DNA of 64,000 bases from an uncultured Shimia sp. (GCF_947498095.1 NZ_CANMJE010000002.1:186001-250000), one strand, 5' to 3'; numbered from the stretch's first letter, positions 35,036 to 43,666 are shown. Notes: generated from the letters alone by a model not told the origin. Made by a program: numbers and translations.

Positions 35036-35590
35036 TTATTTTGCAGCGGCGAGGATTTCATCGGTTGATTGAACCGAACCAAATTCGCCATGAAGGTTTG
35101 CAAGGGTCACAGAGTGGATTTGCTCTGCCGTGTGGGCAACCCCATCTGGACCGGTTGCGTCGTACGCCCAAACAGCATCAGAGGCATAGATCATTTCAAA
35201 ACCAAGGCTACTGGCTGAACGTGCAGCCGATTCCGCGCAGTGATTAGCGGTTGCACCACAGATGATCACGCGTTCGATGCCCGCGCCCCGCAAATCTGAC
35301 TGAAGTGTAGTGCCGCCAAACGCGCTAGAGACGTGTTTAATAATCACCTGCTCTTCGCCTTTTGGGGCCGCAAACGGTTGGACAGCAGCACCGGGCGCAT
35401 CTGGATGAAACGGATCATCCAATTCACTGCCATGGTGGTGGACATGAATGATCTTTTCGCCAGACTCGCGAAACTGAGACAACAATCGCGCGATGTTATC
35501 CGACGCTTCTGGGCAAGATCGCGCGGCACCCGCGGCGTCATCATTCGCCAGCGCCATTTGCACATCAATAACGAGGAGAGCAGTTTTCAT
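35036..35590 (-). CDS. Isochorismatase-like cysteine hydrolase
   Basis: 184 residues. The family catalytic triad is visible: Asp9 (LLVIDVQ), Lys85 (VIIKHVSSAF) and Cys118 (CGATANHCAESAARSA). Members hydrolyse isochorismate, nicotinamide, ureidoacrylate or carbamoyl compounds; which applies here is unknown. It begins 6 bp after the 2-oxoglutarate oxygenase gene, so both are on one transcript, followed by the truncated dehydrogenase. Confidence 0.88.
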   Translation of the reverse strand: MKTALLVIDVQMALANDDAAGAARSCPEASDNIARLLSQFRESGEKIIHVHHHGSELDDPFHPDAPGAAVQPFAAPKGEEQVIIKHVSSAFGGTTLQSDLRGAGIERVIICGATANHCAESAARSASSLGFEMIYASDAVWAYDATGPDGVAHTAEQIHSVTLANLHGEFGSVQSTDEILAAAK

Positions 35591-35596
35591 CGAGCT

Positions 35597-36472
35597 TTAT
35601 CCTTCTTTCGCCTGCGTAAGTGCAGCTTGGCGATCTGCGAGTATTTTTTCGACGCGCTGGCCATAGATACGCACGTTAATGTCGTCGCTGATGACACGTC
35701 CTTCTTGTTCATCATAGGTCAAAATCGCCGTAATTCTGGGGTGGTCGCCAAACACTTCGGTGACACCATGTAAGGAATATCCGCCGCGAAACAGAGTGAA
35801 CGTGCCGGCCCCGCGATCAAACTTTTGCACATGTGACATATCCCCTGCCAATAGACGGTCCACAGCTTCGCGATCTTCGGTCTCGTCGGTGCGGGAATTG
35901 GGCAGGAAAGCAAAGTCACCACCACTTTCAGCGGCTTTCAATAGCAGTGTTACGGTGCATTCGGTCGTGTCGTAATGCCAAGCGTGCCAGCTACCGGGGT
36001 AGAGCGCGACAACGTTCAAAGCCTGAAACTCGTCAGCGCAGCGGTACAGCACTGGCTTTTTTTGCACGCGTCGGACAAATTCAGTGAGAAGCTCTGACTT
36101 ATATAGTTGCTGGATCAGCGTGTCTGCGGGCAATTGATCGTCGGCCAGTTGGGTCGCGACATGCGTATACTCACGACGTCTAGGGTCATCTGGTGGCAGA
36201 GAGGGGTCAATCGCCCCCTGATAGATGTTTCGCTTGATTGTCAGAACCTCTGCATCCGGCAAAAGGCCGCTTGCTTCATCCTCAAGGGCAGCAAGTGAAC
36301 CAGCGTGAATGAAACCATCCAAATTGCACCAGCCATGGGCCTCCATTTGGTCTTGGCACTCTTTCAGAAACGCCGCGCCTTCACCGCTATCCAGATCCGC
36401 AATTGGATAACGCTCCAGATCAACAAGGTTCAGGGCCATGTCAGTTTCGGTTCCAAGATCGATCTTTGACAT
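35597..36472 (-). CDS. Fe(II)/2-oxoglutarate-dependent oxygenase, BesD/HalD-like
   Basis: 291 residues from the ATG preceded by CAGGAGAGCAAA; upstream in-frame codons are not used. The N-terminal LVDLERYPIADLDSGEG resembles the HalD/BesD amino-acid halogenase family. The iron site is readable: His166 and Asp168 (WHAWHYDTTE), His235 (YSLHGVTEV), with Arg246 (HPRITAI) for 2-oxoglutarate. Halogenases have Gly or Ala in place of the Asp, so the HxD motif predicts hydroxylation. The substrate may be a free amino acid, which is inference. Divergent LysR regulator. Confidence 0.82.
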   Translation of the reverse strand: MSKIDLGTETDMALNLVDLERYPIADLDSGEGAAFLKECQDQMEAHGWCNLDGFIHAGSLAALEDEASGLLPDAEVLTIKRNIYQGAIDPSLPPDDPRRREYTHVATQLADDQLPADTLIQQLYKSELLTEFVRRVQKKPVLYRCADEFQALNVVALYPGSWHAWHYDTTECTVTLLLKAAESGGDFAFLPNSRTDETEDREAVDRLLAGDMSHVQKFDRGAGTFTLFRGGYSLHGVTEVFGDHPRITAILTYDEQEGRVISDDINVRIYGQRVEKILADRQAALTQAKEG

Positions 36473-36571
36473 TTTGCTCTCCTGTGAGTCCGGTGGCCGC
36501 CCAGATGGGACAATTGCTTTTGTAGAACGGACAAAATTAGGAAGAAAAACGAAACTATTTGCCTTCATGAG

Positions 36572-36586
36572 CATAAAAAACTTATG
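36572..36586. promoter_or_regulatory. LysR-type box in the oxygenase/LysR divergent region
   Basis: CATAA-AAAAC-TTATG, a perfect inverted repeat fitting the T-N11-A pattern of LysR sites, 8 bp before the LysR start and about 100 bp upstream of the oxygenase start. It is a good candidate for autoregulation and for activation of the divergent operon. Confidence 0.55.
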
Positions 36587-36594
36587 TCAGATGA

Positions 36595-37464
36595 ATGAAG
36601 CAGAACCTCAACTTGAATTGGTTGCGAACCTTCGATGCCGCCGCGCGACATCTTAGTTTCACGGCGGCAAGCCATGAACTGGGCCTGACTCAAACGGCCG
36701 TCAGCCAACACATTAAGGCACTAGAGACAAAGTTGGGTCAAAACTTGTTCATTCGACGCGCCAGAAGTCTGCAACTCACGGAGATCGGTCAGGCTTACCT
36801 GATTTCGGTCCGCGATGCCCTTGCACACATTGAGTTTTCAACAAGTGGGCTTTTCGGACCAGAGTTGGAAACGACCATCGTAGTGCGTGCCTCTGCAGCA
36901 ATGATTGTTTGGCTATCCCCGAAACTCGGGGCCTTTCAGGATGAGTATCCTGGCGTCGGGATCAAACTTGTAACGTCGCTGTGGCAAAACGATTTGGAGA
37001 AACATCCCGTTGATGTCGACATCTTGTTGGCCTCGCAAAACCAATCTGACCAACGCATGACAAAGCTCTCTGACGAGCGGATTGTGCCCGTTTGCGGCAA
37101 ACAGACATCGACAAAAATCCTCTCGCCCGCTGATTTGATGAAGTGCGATACGATCCATATCTTGGGGTTTGACGACCATTGGTCGCGCTACCTCTCTGCC
37201 AACGGCCTGCCAACAGACATCATTTCCCCGCAACTTGTCGTTGATACTTCTGTTGCCGCTTGTGAACTGGTCGCCGCAGAAAACGGCTGTGCCATAATGC
37301 TTGAACGGTTTGCGCAACAAGCCATTAAGGCAGGTCGCCCAATCAGAATTGTCGGTGATCCAGTAATAAATGGTCAATCACATTACGTCGTACAACGAAA
37401 TACAACTCCACCTGTGCAACACCTATCATCCGCATTTTGCGGATGGTTAAAAACGTGCTTTTGA
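36595..37464 (+). CDS. LysR-family transcriptional regulator (GcvA-like)
   Basis: 289 residues. N-terminal winged HTH: LNWLRTFDAAARHLSFTAAS, ELGLTQTAVSQHIKALETKL, LFIRRARSLQLTEIGQAYL. The C-terminal part is the usual LysR effector domain (VVRASAAMIVWLSPKLGAFQ). The start region and HTH are of the GcvA type. It lies divergent to the oxygenase-isochorismatase operon and presumably controls it. No strong ribosome site is seen, as the ATG overlaps other ATGs (ATGAATGAAG). Confidence 0.9.
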   Translation: MKQNLNLNWLRTFDAAARHLSFTAASHELGLTQTAVSQHIKALETKLGQNLFIRRARSLQLTEIGQAYLISVRDALAHIEFSTSGLFGPELETTIVVRASAAMIVWLSPKLGAFQDEYPGVGIKLVTSLWQNDLEKHPVDVDILLASQNQSDQRMTKLSDERIVPVCGKQTSTKILSPADLMKCDTIHILGFDDHWSRYLSANGLPTDIISPQLVVDTSVAACELVAAENGCAIMLERFAQQAIKAGRPIRIVGDPVINGQSHYVVQRNTTPPVQHLSSAFCGWLKTCF

Positions 37465-37706
37465 AGAATGCTTCGCAAAAACGGAGTACTATCCAGAAAC
37501 AGCTGGGAGAATCTGGAGAACGCCTTCTAACAGCTATTCGTAGACCTTGCAGCATCCGGTTTTTTGGGCTCAAACCGGTCATCAGGTCGTACGACATCGT
37601 TCTTAAGATCCTTTTTTCATCCGCGGTTACACTTTCTTAAAAAACAAGAATTGTCGTTTGTCGACTGGATGCGCAGAATGCGGCAAACTTAGATAGGAAA
37701 AGCCTT

Positions 37707-38135
37707 ATGTCCGCTATCACACTCAGAAAAGCACGCACCATCATTCGTAAAGCCTTTGAAAAAGGGCATGAGATGGAGCTGAATCCACTATCGGTCGTGG
37801 TGCTGGATGCAGGCGGCCACTTGCTGGCGTTCGAACGCGAGGATGGCGCGGCACCCGGGCGGTTCCAGATTGCCCATGGCAAGGCCTTTGGCGCGGTGAT
37901 GCTCGGCGTGCCAAGCTCGAAGATTGGCGAGATCGCAATAGAACGCCCGCATTTCGGGGTGGCCCTGAATGGCGTCTACGGCGGGCAAGTGGTGCCTGTA
38001 CCCGGTGGGGTTCTGGTTAAAGACAAAAAAGGCACCGTGATTGGCGCCGTGGGTGTCACCGGGGATACCTCTGAAAACGATGCAGCAGCGGCGTTGGCCG
38101 GAATTGCGGCGGCAAATCTGATTGGCGCGGCCTGA
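37707..38135 (+). CDS. GlcG/HbpS-family heme-binding-like protein
   Basis: 142 residues. GlcG (DUF336) features: LNPLSVVVLDAGGHLLAFER, HGKAFGAVMLG, PVPGGVLVKDKKGTVIGAVG and VTGDTSENDAAAALAGI. Proteins of this family include heme-degrading HbpS and GlcG of glycolate operons; function here is open. ATG preceded by AGGAAAAGCCTT. It precedes a PuuD-like gene by 72 bp. Confidence 0.88.
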   Translation: MSAITLRKARTIIRKAFEKGHEMELNPLSVVVLDAGGHLLAFEREDGAAPGRFQIAHGKAFGAVMLGVPSSKIGEIAIERPHFGVALNGVYGGQVVPVPGGVLVKDKKGTVIGAVGVTGDTSENDAAAALAGIAAANLIGAA

Positions 38136-38207
38136 CGCTGCGCAACCCCTTTGCCATTGTCTGCGCGGCGGCCTATGTTGACCCTTGAACAGGCAAATGA
38201 GGGACAC

Positions 38208-38987
38208 ATGGCGCGACCCGTCGTTGGTATTATCGGCAATCAATATTTGATCAATGACCAGTATCCGGCCCATGCGGGCGGGACGATGAACTCTGAAGCG
38301 GTTGCAGGAGTGTCCAAGTGCATGCCGCTCTTGGTGCCTGCCGATCCGCGGTTTGTCTCGGTCGATGAGTTGCTGACCCACTGTGACGGGTTCCTGCTGA
38401 CGGGCGGACGCCCGAATGTGCATCCCGAACACTACGGCGAGGCCGCCACAGAGGCGCATGGTGAGTTTGACCGGGCGCGCGACGCGATTGTTCTGCCTCT
38501 GGTGCGAGCCTGCGTTGAAAGTGGTCAGCCGTTCTTTGGCATATGTCGGGGGTTCCAAGAGGTGAACGTCGCCATGGGCGGCTCGCTCTATCCTGAAATT
38601 CGCGACCTTCCGGGGCGGGACAATCACCGCATGCCCCCTGATGGCACCCTGGAAGAGAAATTCGCGCTGCGCCACGCGGTCGAGTTCAGCGAAGGTGGGG
38701 TTTTTCACCGCGTGATGGGCGCGCAAAAGGTGATGACCAACACATTGCACGGGCAGGGGATCAAACGTCCCGGTGCGCGTATTGTCGTGGATGGGCATGC
38801 TCCGGATGGCACGCCTGAGGCAACCTATATCAAGGACGCCCCGGGATTTACCCTGTCCGTGCAGTGGCATCCCGAGTGGGACGCCGCCAACGATCCGGTC
38901 TCGCGGCCGTTGTTTGAGGCATTTGGAGATGCTGTGCGCGCATGGGCCAACGGACGCCAGACCATCTCACACCTGAAGTCTGCCTAA
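38208..38987 (+). CDS. Gamma-glutamyl-GABA hydrolase-like class I amidotransferase (PuuD-type)
   Basis: 259 residues from the ATG after GAGGGACAC; earlier in-frame ATGs at 38151 and 38175 are less likely. Glutamine-amidotransferase fold: DGFLLTGGRPNVHPEHYG, nucleophile elbow FFGICRGFQE with Cys113, and the His-Glu pair in VQWHPEWD. It should hydrolyse a gamma-glutamyl amide, as PuuD does for gamma-glutamyl-GABA in putrescine breakdown. No other putrescine genes are nearby, so the substrate is unproven. Confidence 0.88.
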   Translation: MARPVVGIIGNQYLINDQYPAHAGGTMNSEAVAGVSKCMPLLVPADPRFVSVDELLTHCDGFLLTGGRPNVHPEHYGEAATEAHGEFDRARDAIVLPLVRACVESGQPFFGICRGFQEVNVAMGGSLYPEIRDLPGRDNHRMPPDGTLEEKFALRHAVEFSEGGVFHRVMGAQKVMTNTLHGQGIKRPGARIVVDGHAPDGTPEATYIKDAPGFTLSVQWHPEWDAANDPVSRPLFEAFGDAVRAWANGRQTISHLKSA

Positions 38988-38998
38988 GGCCTTCCGAC

Positions 38999-40192
38999 TC
39001 AGGTCACCGTGGATTTGATCTTGTACTCATCACGATCCCAAAGTCGGTTCGACATCACATCCTCAAGGATTTTCGCCGCCCGGATCACGTCCGCTTCGTC
39101 GATGTAAAGCGGGGTAAAGCCAAAGCGCATGATGTTGGGCGCGCGGAAGTCTCCGATGACGCCGCGTGCGATCATGGCTTGCATGGCCGCATAGCCATCT
39201 TCAAAGGCAAATGCGACCTGACTGCCGCGGGTGTTTGCATCGCGGGGGCTGGCCAGGGTCAACTCCGGGCAACGCGCTTCGACTTCGGCAATGAACAAAT
39301 CGGTCAAAACCTTCGATTTTGCGCGGATGTCGGCCATGTTGGTCATGTCCCAGACATCCAGCGCCGAAGACAAGGCAGCCAGTGCCAGCACAGGCGGCGT
39401 CCCGACGCGCATGCGCTCGATGCCGGTGTGCGGTCGATAATTCTGTTCAAATGCAAAGGGCGCGTCGTGGCCCAACCAGCCCGACATCGCCGGCCGCGCG
39501 ATATCGACGTATTTCGGGCTCACATAGATAAAGGCCGGCGCGCCGGGACCACCATTCAGATACTTGTAAGTGCATCCCACGGCGAAATCGGCTTTGCAGG
39601 CGGCAAGTTGGACATCTGTGGCACCTGCGGTGTGCGCCAGGTCCCAGACCGTGATGACACCGTGGTCATGGGCTTTTTGGGTCAGCGCTTTCATATCGTG
39701 CAGGCGGCCCGAGCGGTAATCCACCTCGGTCAGCATCATGACGGCGACCTCATCGGTGATATTGTCGGCCACTTCTTCGGGCGCCACCACGCGCAACTCA
39801 TGACCCTTGTCCAAGGACTGGATCAGCCCTTCGGCCATATAAAGATCGCTGGGGAAGTTGCCGCTGTCTGACAGTATCACGCGACGGTCCGGATTCAATT
39901 CAACCGCCGAAGCCAGCGCCTGATACACTTTGACCGACAGCGTGTCGCCCATGATGACATGGCCCGTCTCGGCCCCGATCAGCCGGGCGATACGGTCGCC
40001 AATACTGGTGGATTTCTGCATCCAATCGGCCTTGTTCCAGCCGGTGATCAGCATCTCACCCCATTCGTCGCGCAGGACACGCTCCATATCGGCAGGTGCG
40101 CTGAGGGGCAGGGGCCCCAATGAGTTCCCATCAAGATAGATCATCCCCTCGGGGAGATGAAACATGGCTTTGGTGGCGGCAAAATCGGTCAT
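38999..40192 (-). CDS. kynU: Kynureninase
   Basis: 397 residues, normal length. PLP fold type I: YLDGNSLGPLP, VWDLAHTAGA with the PLP-binding Asp184, and Lys210 in the family motif GCTYKYLNGGPG. C-terminal RAPNIMRFGFTPLYIDEADV binds substrate. It cleaves kynurenine to anthranilate and alanine in tryptophan catabolism. Strong ribosome site AGGAGGACCGCC. Tryptophan dioxygenase and formamidase are not in the window. A palindrome 68 bp upstream is a candidate operator. Confidence 0.96.
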   Translation of the reverse strand: MTDFAATKAMFHLPEGMIYLDGNSLGPLPLSAPADMERVLRDEWGEMLITGWNKADWMQKSTSIGDRIARLIGAETGHVIMGDTLSVKVYQALASAVELNPDRRVILSDSGNFPSDLYMAEGLIQSLDKGHELRVVAPEEVADNITDEVAVMMLTEVDYRSGRLHDMKALTQKAHDHGVITVWDLAHTAGATDVQLAACKADFAVGCTYKYLNGGPGAPAFIYVSPKYVDIARPAMSGWLGHDAPFAFEQNYRPHTGIERMRVGTPPVLALAALSSALDVWDMTNMADIRAKSKVLTDLFIAEVEARCPELTLASPRDANTRGSQVAFAFEDGYAAMQAMIARGVIGDFRAPNIMRFGFTPLYIDEADVIRAAKILEDVMSNRLWDRDEYKIKSTVT

Positions 40193-40259
40193 GGCGGTCC
40201 TCCTGTCAGCGATGCTTAACGGATCAAATTTTTCGGCGCACCAGCAAATCTTGTGATTT

Positions 40260-40275
40260 CAAATATCAATATTTG
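40260..40275. promoter_or_regulatory. Palindrome upstream of kynU
   Basis: CAAATAT-CA-ATATTTG, a perfect 7-bp inverted repeat 68 bp upstream of the kynU start, within a 96-bp gap between the YjbR-like gene and kynU. Size, symmetry and AT-rich centre suit an Lrp/AsnC-type site; KynR of this family controls kynureninase in other bacteria. Confidence 0.5.
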
Positions 40276-40288
40276 TGATGTTGGGGTC

Positions 40289-40663
40289 TCAGGCTGTGTC
40301 GTCTGGGATCGGTATACCCAACGCGCGCCGCTTCTTTTTTGACAAGCCTTCGGCCACGAGGTCGTATGACAGGCGAAGATGGTTCTTTAGATCAGGGTCA
40401 GACAGGCCGGGCGTGTCGTAATGCTGCAACCATTTCATCCCGCGCGACGCGAGGTAGGGCGCCGGGCGGATGCCGGGGTGATCCCCCAACACCTCAAAGA
40501 CCAGTGGCGTCACTTTGAAGGTAAAGGCGTCTTTGCCATCGTTCCATCCACAGATGGCAAAGACCTTGTCGGCGACCTTCCACACGTCCGAGTTGCCCCA
40601 CTGAACAACGTGGGATGTTGCGGGCAATGTCGCGCAAAAGGCGTTGAACTCGTCGCGGGTCAT
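40289..40663 (-). CDS. MmcQ/YjbR-family protein
   Basis: 124 residues. YjbR features: MTRDEFNAFCATLPATSHVV, WKVADKVFAICGW, FTFKVTPLVFEVLGDHPGI and YLASRGMKWLQHYDTPGLSD. The fold is CyaY-like and often called DNA-binding, but a clear role is lacking. It starts 10 bp after the SDR stop, so it is probably co-transcribed with that gene. Confidence 0.88.
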   Translation of the reverse strand: MTRDEFNAFCATLPATSHVVQWGNSDVWKVADKVFAICGWNDGKDAFTFKVTPLVFEVLGDHPGIRPAPYLASRGMKWLQHYDTPGLSDPDLKNHLRLSYDLVAEGLSKKKRRALGIPIPDDTA

Positions 40664-40672
40664 GCGGACAGG

Positions 40673-41425
40673 TTACAATTCTCCGCCTGAGACCTGCAAC
40701 GTCTGTCCGCGATAACTGTCGGAATTGGGACCACAGATAAACATCGCGGCCTCGGACACCTCTTCCGGCGTGATCAGACGGCCGTGGGGGTTCACCCCGA
40801 CCATCAATTGGCGCGCTTCTTCCTCGGACAGGCCGGTACGCTTCATGATTTTCTGGGTGTTGTCGGTGACGATGTCGGTGTCGACATAGGCCGGGCAGAG
40901 CGAGTTAAATGTGAAGGGCGTATTGATGTAGTCGTTGGACAGCGACTTGATCAGGCCATTCAGCGCATGTTTCGAGGCGCCATAACAGGGCGCGCCTTTG
41001 AGCCCACGCAGACCCGCGATCGAAGAAACCCCGATCACCCGGCCCCAATCCGTGGTGACCATGGATTTGAGGCTTTCACGGATGGTTAAAAAGGCCCCAT
41101 CGACGTTGATGCCCATCATGAAACGCCAGTCGTCCAGCGTCATCTTGTGCAAAGCACGACCCTCAGCGATGCCGGCATTGGCAACACAAATCTGGACCGG
41201 TCCGCGGGCTTCAACGGCGGCAGCCGTGCCCTCAACCACCGAGGCCTCGTCACTGACATCCATTTGCAGTGCATGAAGGCCGTTGCCTGCGACGTCATGC
41301 AGAACATCCGCCCGGCGACCGGTTATTGTCACCTGTGCTCCTGCCTTAGCCAGATCGCGTGCAATCGCGAGCCCGATGCCGGTTCCGCCACCAGTCACCA
41401 ACGCGTGTTTTCCTTGTAGATGCAT
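40673..41425 (-). CDS. SDR-family oxidoreductase
   Basis: 250 residues. Rossmann motif ALVTGGGTGIGLAIA, NAG motif VANAGIAEG, catalytic Tyr148 and Lys152 in CYGASKHALN, and C-terminal SYRGQTLQVSGGEL. The general pattern resembles 3-hydroxybutyrate or 3-oxoacyl reductase-type SDRs, but the substrate is unknown. It is divergent from the metallo-beta-lactamase-fold gene and heads a short operon with the YjbR gene. Confidence 0.88.
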   Translation of the reverse strand: MHLQGKHALVTGGGTGIGLAIARDLAKAGAQVTITGRRADVLHDVAGNGLHALQMDVSDEASVVEGTAAAVEARGPVQICVANAGIAEGRALHKMTLDDWRFMMGINVDGAFLTIRESLKSMVTTDWGRVIGVSSIAGLRGLKGAPCYGASKHALNGLIKSLSNDYINTPFTFNSLCPAYVDTDIVTDNTQKIMKRTGLSEEEARQLMVGVNPHGRLITPEEVSEAAMFICGPNSDSYRGQTLQVSGGEL

Positions 41426-41570
41426 GTTTCAATCCCTGTTTTTCGCATTTTGGTCAGGCTACATACCCGCGGGTATGTTGGAAAGTGCGCCGTGCCGTCA
41501 CTTAATACTTATTCACATTTGCGAATTTGTTGATTATTGCTAAGGCAAGCATCGTACGGGAGGATTCGGC

Positions 41571-42524
41571 ATGTTTCGAGTGACAGGGTATGTTGTGGCC
41601 ATCGCCATGAGCGCAGGCATGGTGGCCGCGAGCGAGGACATCGCAGATCAGTATCCACAGTCAGAGCTCTATTCAAAACCGGTCGAGGTTATCCCGCATG
41701 TGTTTTCAGCAATCGGTGCCACGGCACCGCCGACCTATGAAAACTCGGGCCACAACAACAACCTGTCGTTCATCGTGACAGATGAGGGCGTGGTTGTCGT
41801 GAACGGTGGTGCTTCGGCGCGGCTGGCGGCGGCCCTGCATGAAGAGATCAAGGCCGTGACCGATCAGCCCGTCGTCTTGGTGATCAACGAGAACGGGCAG
41901 GGGCATGCGATGCTGGGCAACTCGTACTGGATGGATCAGGGTGTCGATATTCTGGCCCATGTGGATGCAATCGAGGCCTTTACCTCGGAAGCGGACTTTA
42001 TCCTGCAAGGCATGGAGCGCTACAACCGGGACAAGGCCGAGGGCACGCGCACGGTCACGCCGAACCTGAGTTTCGAGGACGAACACAAGCTGACGTTGGG
42101 GGGCGTGGAGATTCATGTCATGCACATGGGGCCAGCCCATGACCCCGGTGACACACAGGTGTGGCTGCCACAGTGGGGTCTGTTGATTGCGGGCGACATT
42201 GCCTTTCACGAACGCATGCTGCCGATCTTTGAGGGGATCTGCACCAGCTGCTGGCTGGAAACCTGGGAAACCAAGATGGAGCCATTGGCGCCCACTTATG
42301 TCATTCCGGGCCACGGCCACCCGACCAACCTCGCGCAGGTGCGCCGCTATACCTATGACTACCTGTCAGACTTGCGTGAAAAGATTGGCGTGCATATTGA
42401 CGACGGCGGCGATCTGGCCGGTGCCTATTACGTCGACCAGGAGCGTTGGCGCAATCTGGATACCTTTGAAGAGCTGGCCACCAAAAACGCCGGTCGTGTC
42501 TTTGAAGAAATGGAGTGGGAATAG
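41571..42524 (+). CDS. Secreted metallo-beta-lactamase-fold protein with altered metal motif
   Basis: 317 residues with signal peptide (GYVVAIAMSAGMVAASED). The MBL fold is recognisable: YENSGHNNNLSFIVTDEGVV, later MGPAHDPGDTQVWLP, LLIAGDIAF and VIPGHGHPTN. The first metal motif, normally HxHxDH, reads VINENGQGHAMLGN, so most of its metal ligands are replaced. The remaining histidines and aspartates could still bind one metal. Related secreted MBL proteins act in quinoprotein relay systems, but no such genes are seen here. Confidence 0.8.
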   Translation: MFRVTGYVVAIAMSAGMVAASEDIADQYPQSELYSKPVEVIPHVFSAIGATAPPTYENSGHNNNLSFIVTDEGVVVVNGGASARLAAALHEEIKAVTDQPVVLVINENGQGHAMLGNSYWMDQGVDILAHVDAIEAFTSEADFILQGMERYNRDKAEGTRTVTPNLSFEDEHKLTLGGVEIHVMHMGPAHDPGDTQVWLPQWGLLIAGDIAFHERMLPIFEGICTSCWLETWETKMEPLAPTYVIPGHGHPTNLAQVRRYTYDYLSDLREKIGVHIDDGGDLAGAYYVDQERWRNLDTFEELATKNAGRVFEEMEWE

Positions 42525-42539
42525 CCTACAAAAGGGCGA

Positions 42540-42971
42540 TCAGTCCTGTTCCGCCAAATACTTCTCAACCATTTCATAGGTGCGGGCCTCACCAATCTGA
42601 GCCATGCATATCCGCACCGCCTCTTCGGCCTCGGCAACGCGGTCTTCGAGGTTGGTGTGGTCAACCTCTTGCTTAAAGCGGGCCGCCCCGGCATCAAGAG
42701 CGCTTTCTAGCGCGTCTGTGCCCGCACCCTGTTCCTGGAGAAATACGTCGTAAGCCATTATGAACCATGCGTAGTACACGGCCCGCACATTTCGGACGTC
42801 ATCGGGACCGACATCCTCGCCGATCTGGGAAAGATAGTTGATCCCACCATGCAAATTTCCGGCCTCGGTCAAACAGTGGATATAGAGGCTCTCTTGTTTC
42901 GAATAGCTTTGTGCCATCGCCTGACCGGCCAGAAAGGTCGTAAGTAGAGCACCGAGAACGCCAACACGCAT
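42540..42971 (-). CDS. Secreted hypothetical protein
   Basis: 143 residues with signal peptide MRVGVLGALLTTFLAGQAMA and strong ribosome site CGGAGGTTTTC. The mature part is helical and acidic, with two cysteines (IHCLTEAGN and VRICMAQIGE). No family was recognised. It is convergent with the MBL-fold gene, only 15 bp between stops. Confidence 0.7.
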   Translation of the reverse strand: MRVGVLGALLTTFLAGQAMAQSYSKQESLYIHCLTEAGNLHGGINYLSQIGEDVGPDDVRNVRAVYYAWFIMAYDVFLQEQGAGTDALESALDAGAARFKQEVDHTNLEDRVAEAEEAVRICMAQIGEARTYEMVEKYLAEQD

Positions 42972-43213
42972 GAAAACCTCCGTCTTTTCGTGCTGCTACG
43001 ACCTTAGATGCAGCTTGCCAAATCTCCTACGTATTTCCGAACTACGCTTTGCCGGCCGCTGTGCGGCGCAGTGTCCGCTTGCCTTTGTGACAAGACTTGA
43101 CCATAGCAGGTCCATGCTGATCGTATCCCGCATGCTTACTGGGCAGACTAACCATTGCCTCTTGTCTGAAGTCGGACCGATCGCGGGTTGTTACTTAATA
43201 AGTGAAGTATAAC

Positions 43214-43666
43214 ATGTTGCGCTGGCTGGATATCCCACCGGTGTGGCTTGCCTTGTTTTTGGCGTTGGCTTGGTGCCAGTCTCAGGTCCTGACTTTGGGC
43301 CTAAGTCTGGGTGGCCGCTGGGCAGATTTCGTGGGTGGTCTTTTGACCGGGGGCGGCGTGATCCTGATCGCGCTGGCCGCAAGCGAAATGCGACGTCAGA
43401 AAACCACCATCGTTCCCCATCTTGAGGCAAATCGGCTGGTGCAAAGCGGGATCTTCTCGCGGACGCGCAATCCGATCTACCTTGGCGATCTTCTGATCCT
43501 TTTGGGGATGTCGATCTATTGGGATGCGGTTCTGGCCTTGGTTCTTGTGCCGGTCTTTCTCTGGATCATCGAACGCCGTTTCGTGATCCCCGAGGAAAAC
43601 CGTCTGCGCATCAAGTTTCGCGCGGATTTTGCACGTTACTGCCAAAAGGTTCGCAGGTGGGTGTGA
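43214..43666 (+). CDS. Isoprenylcysteine carboxyl methyltransferase-like membrane protein
   Basis: 150 residues from the ATG at 43214 (an ATG 12 bp upstream is also in frame). Several hydrophobic helices, then the ICMT/PEMT motif block IFSRTRNPIYLGDLLILLG and VIPEENRLRIKFRADFARYC, which in this superfamily binds S-adenosylmethionine and substrate. Bacterial members methylate unknown lipids or small molecules. Located 136 bp before pntA. Confidence 0.85.
   Translation: MLRWLDIPPVWLALFLALAWCQSQVLTLGLSLGGRWADFVGGLLTGGGVILIALAASEMRRQKTTIVPHLEANRLVQSGIFSRTRNPIYLGDLLILLGMSIYWDAVLALVLVPVFLWIIERRFVIPEENRLRIKFRADFARYCQKVRRWV

Noticed and set aside
37788-38870. 360-codon minus-strand frame
   Set aside because: Antisense to the GlcG-like and PuuD-like genes, both with intact motifs.
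38942-39871. 309-codon plus-strand frame
   Set aside because: Antisense to kynureninase.
42970-43212. 80-codon plus-strand frame
   Set aside because: No ribosome site, starts inside the divergent secreted gene's leader, many Cys and Arg; probably non-coding.
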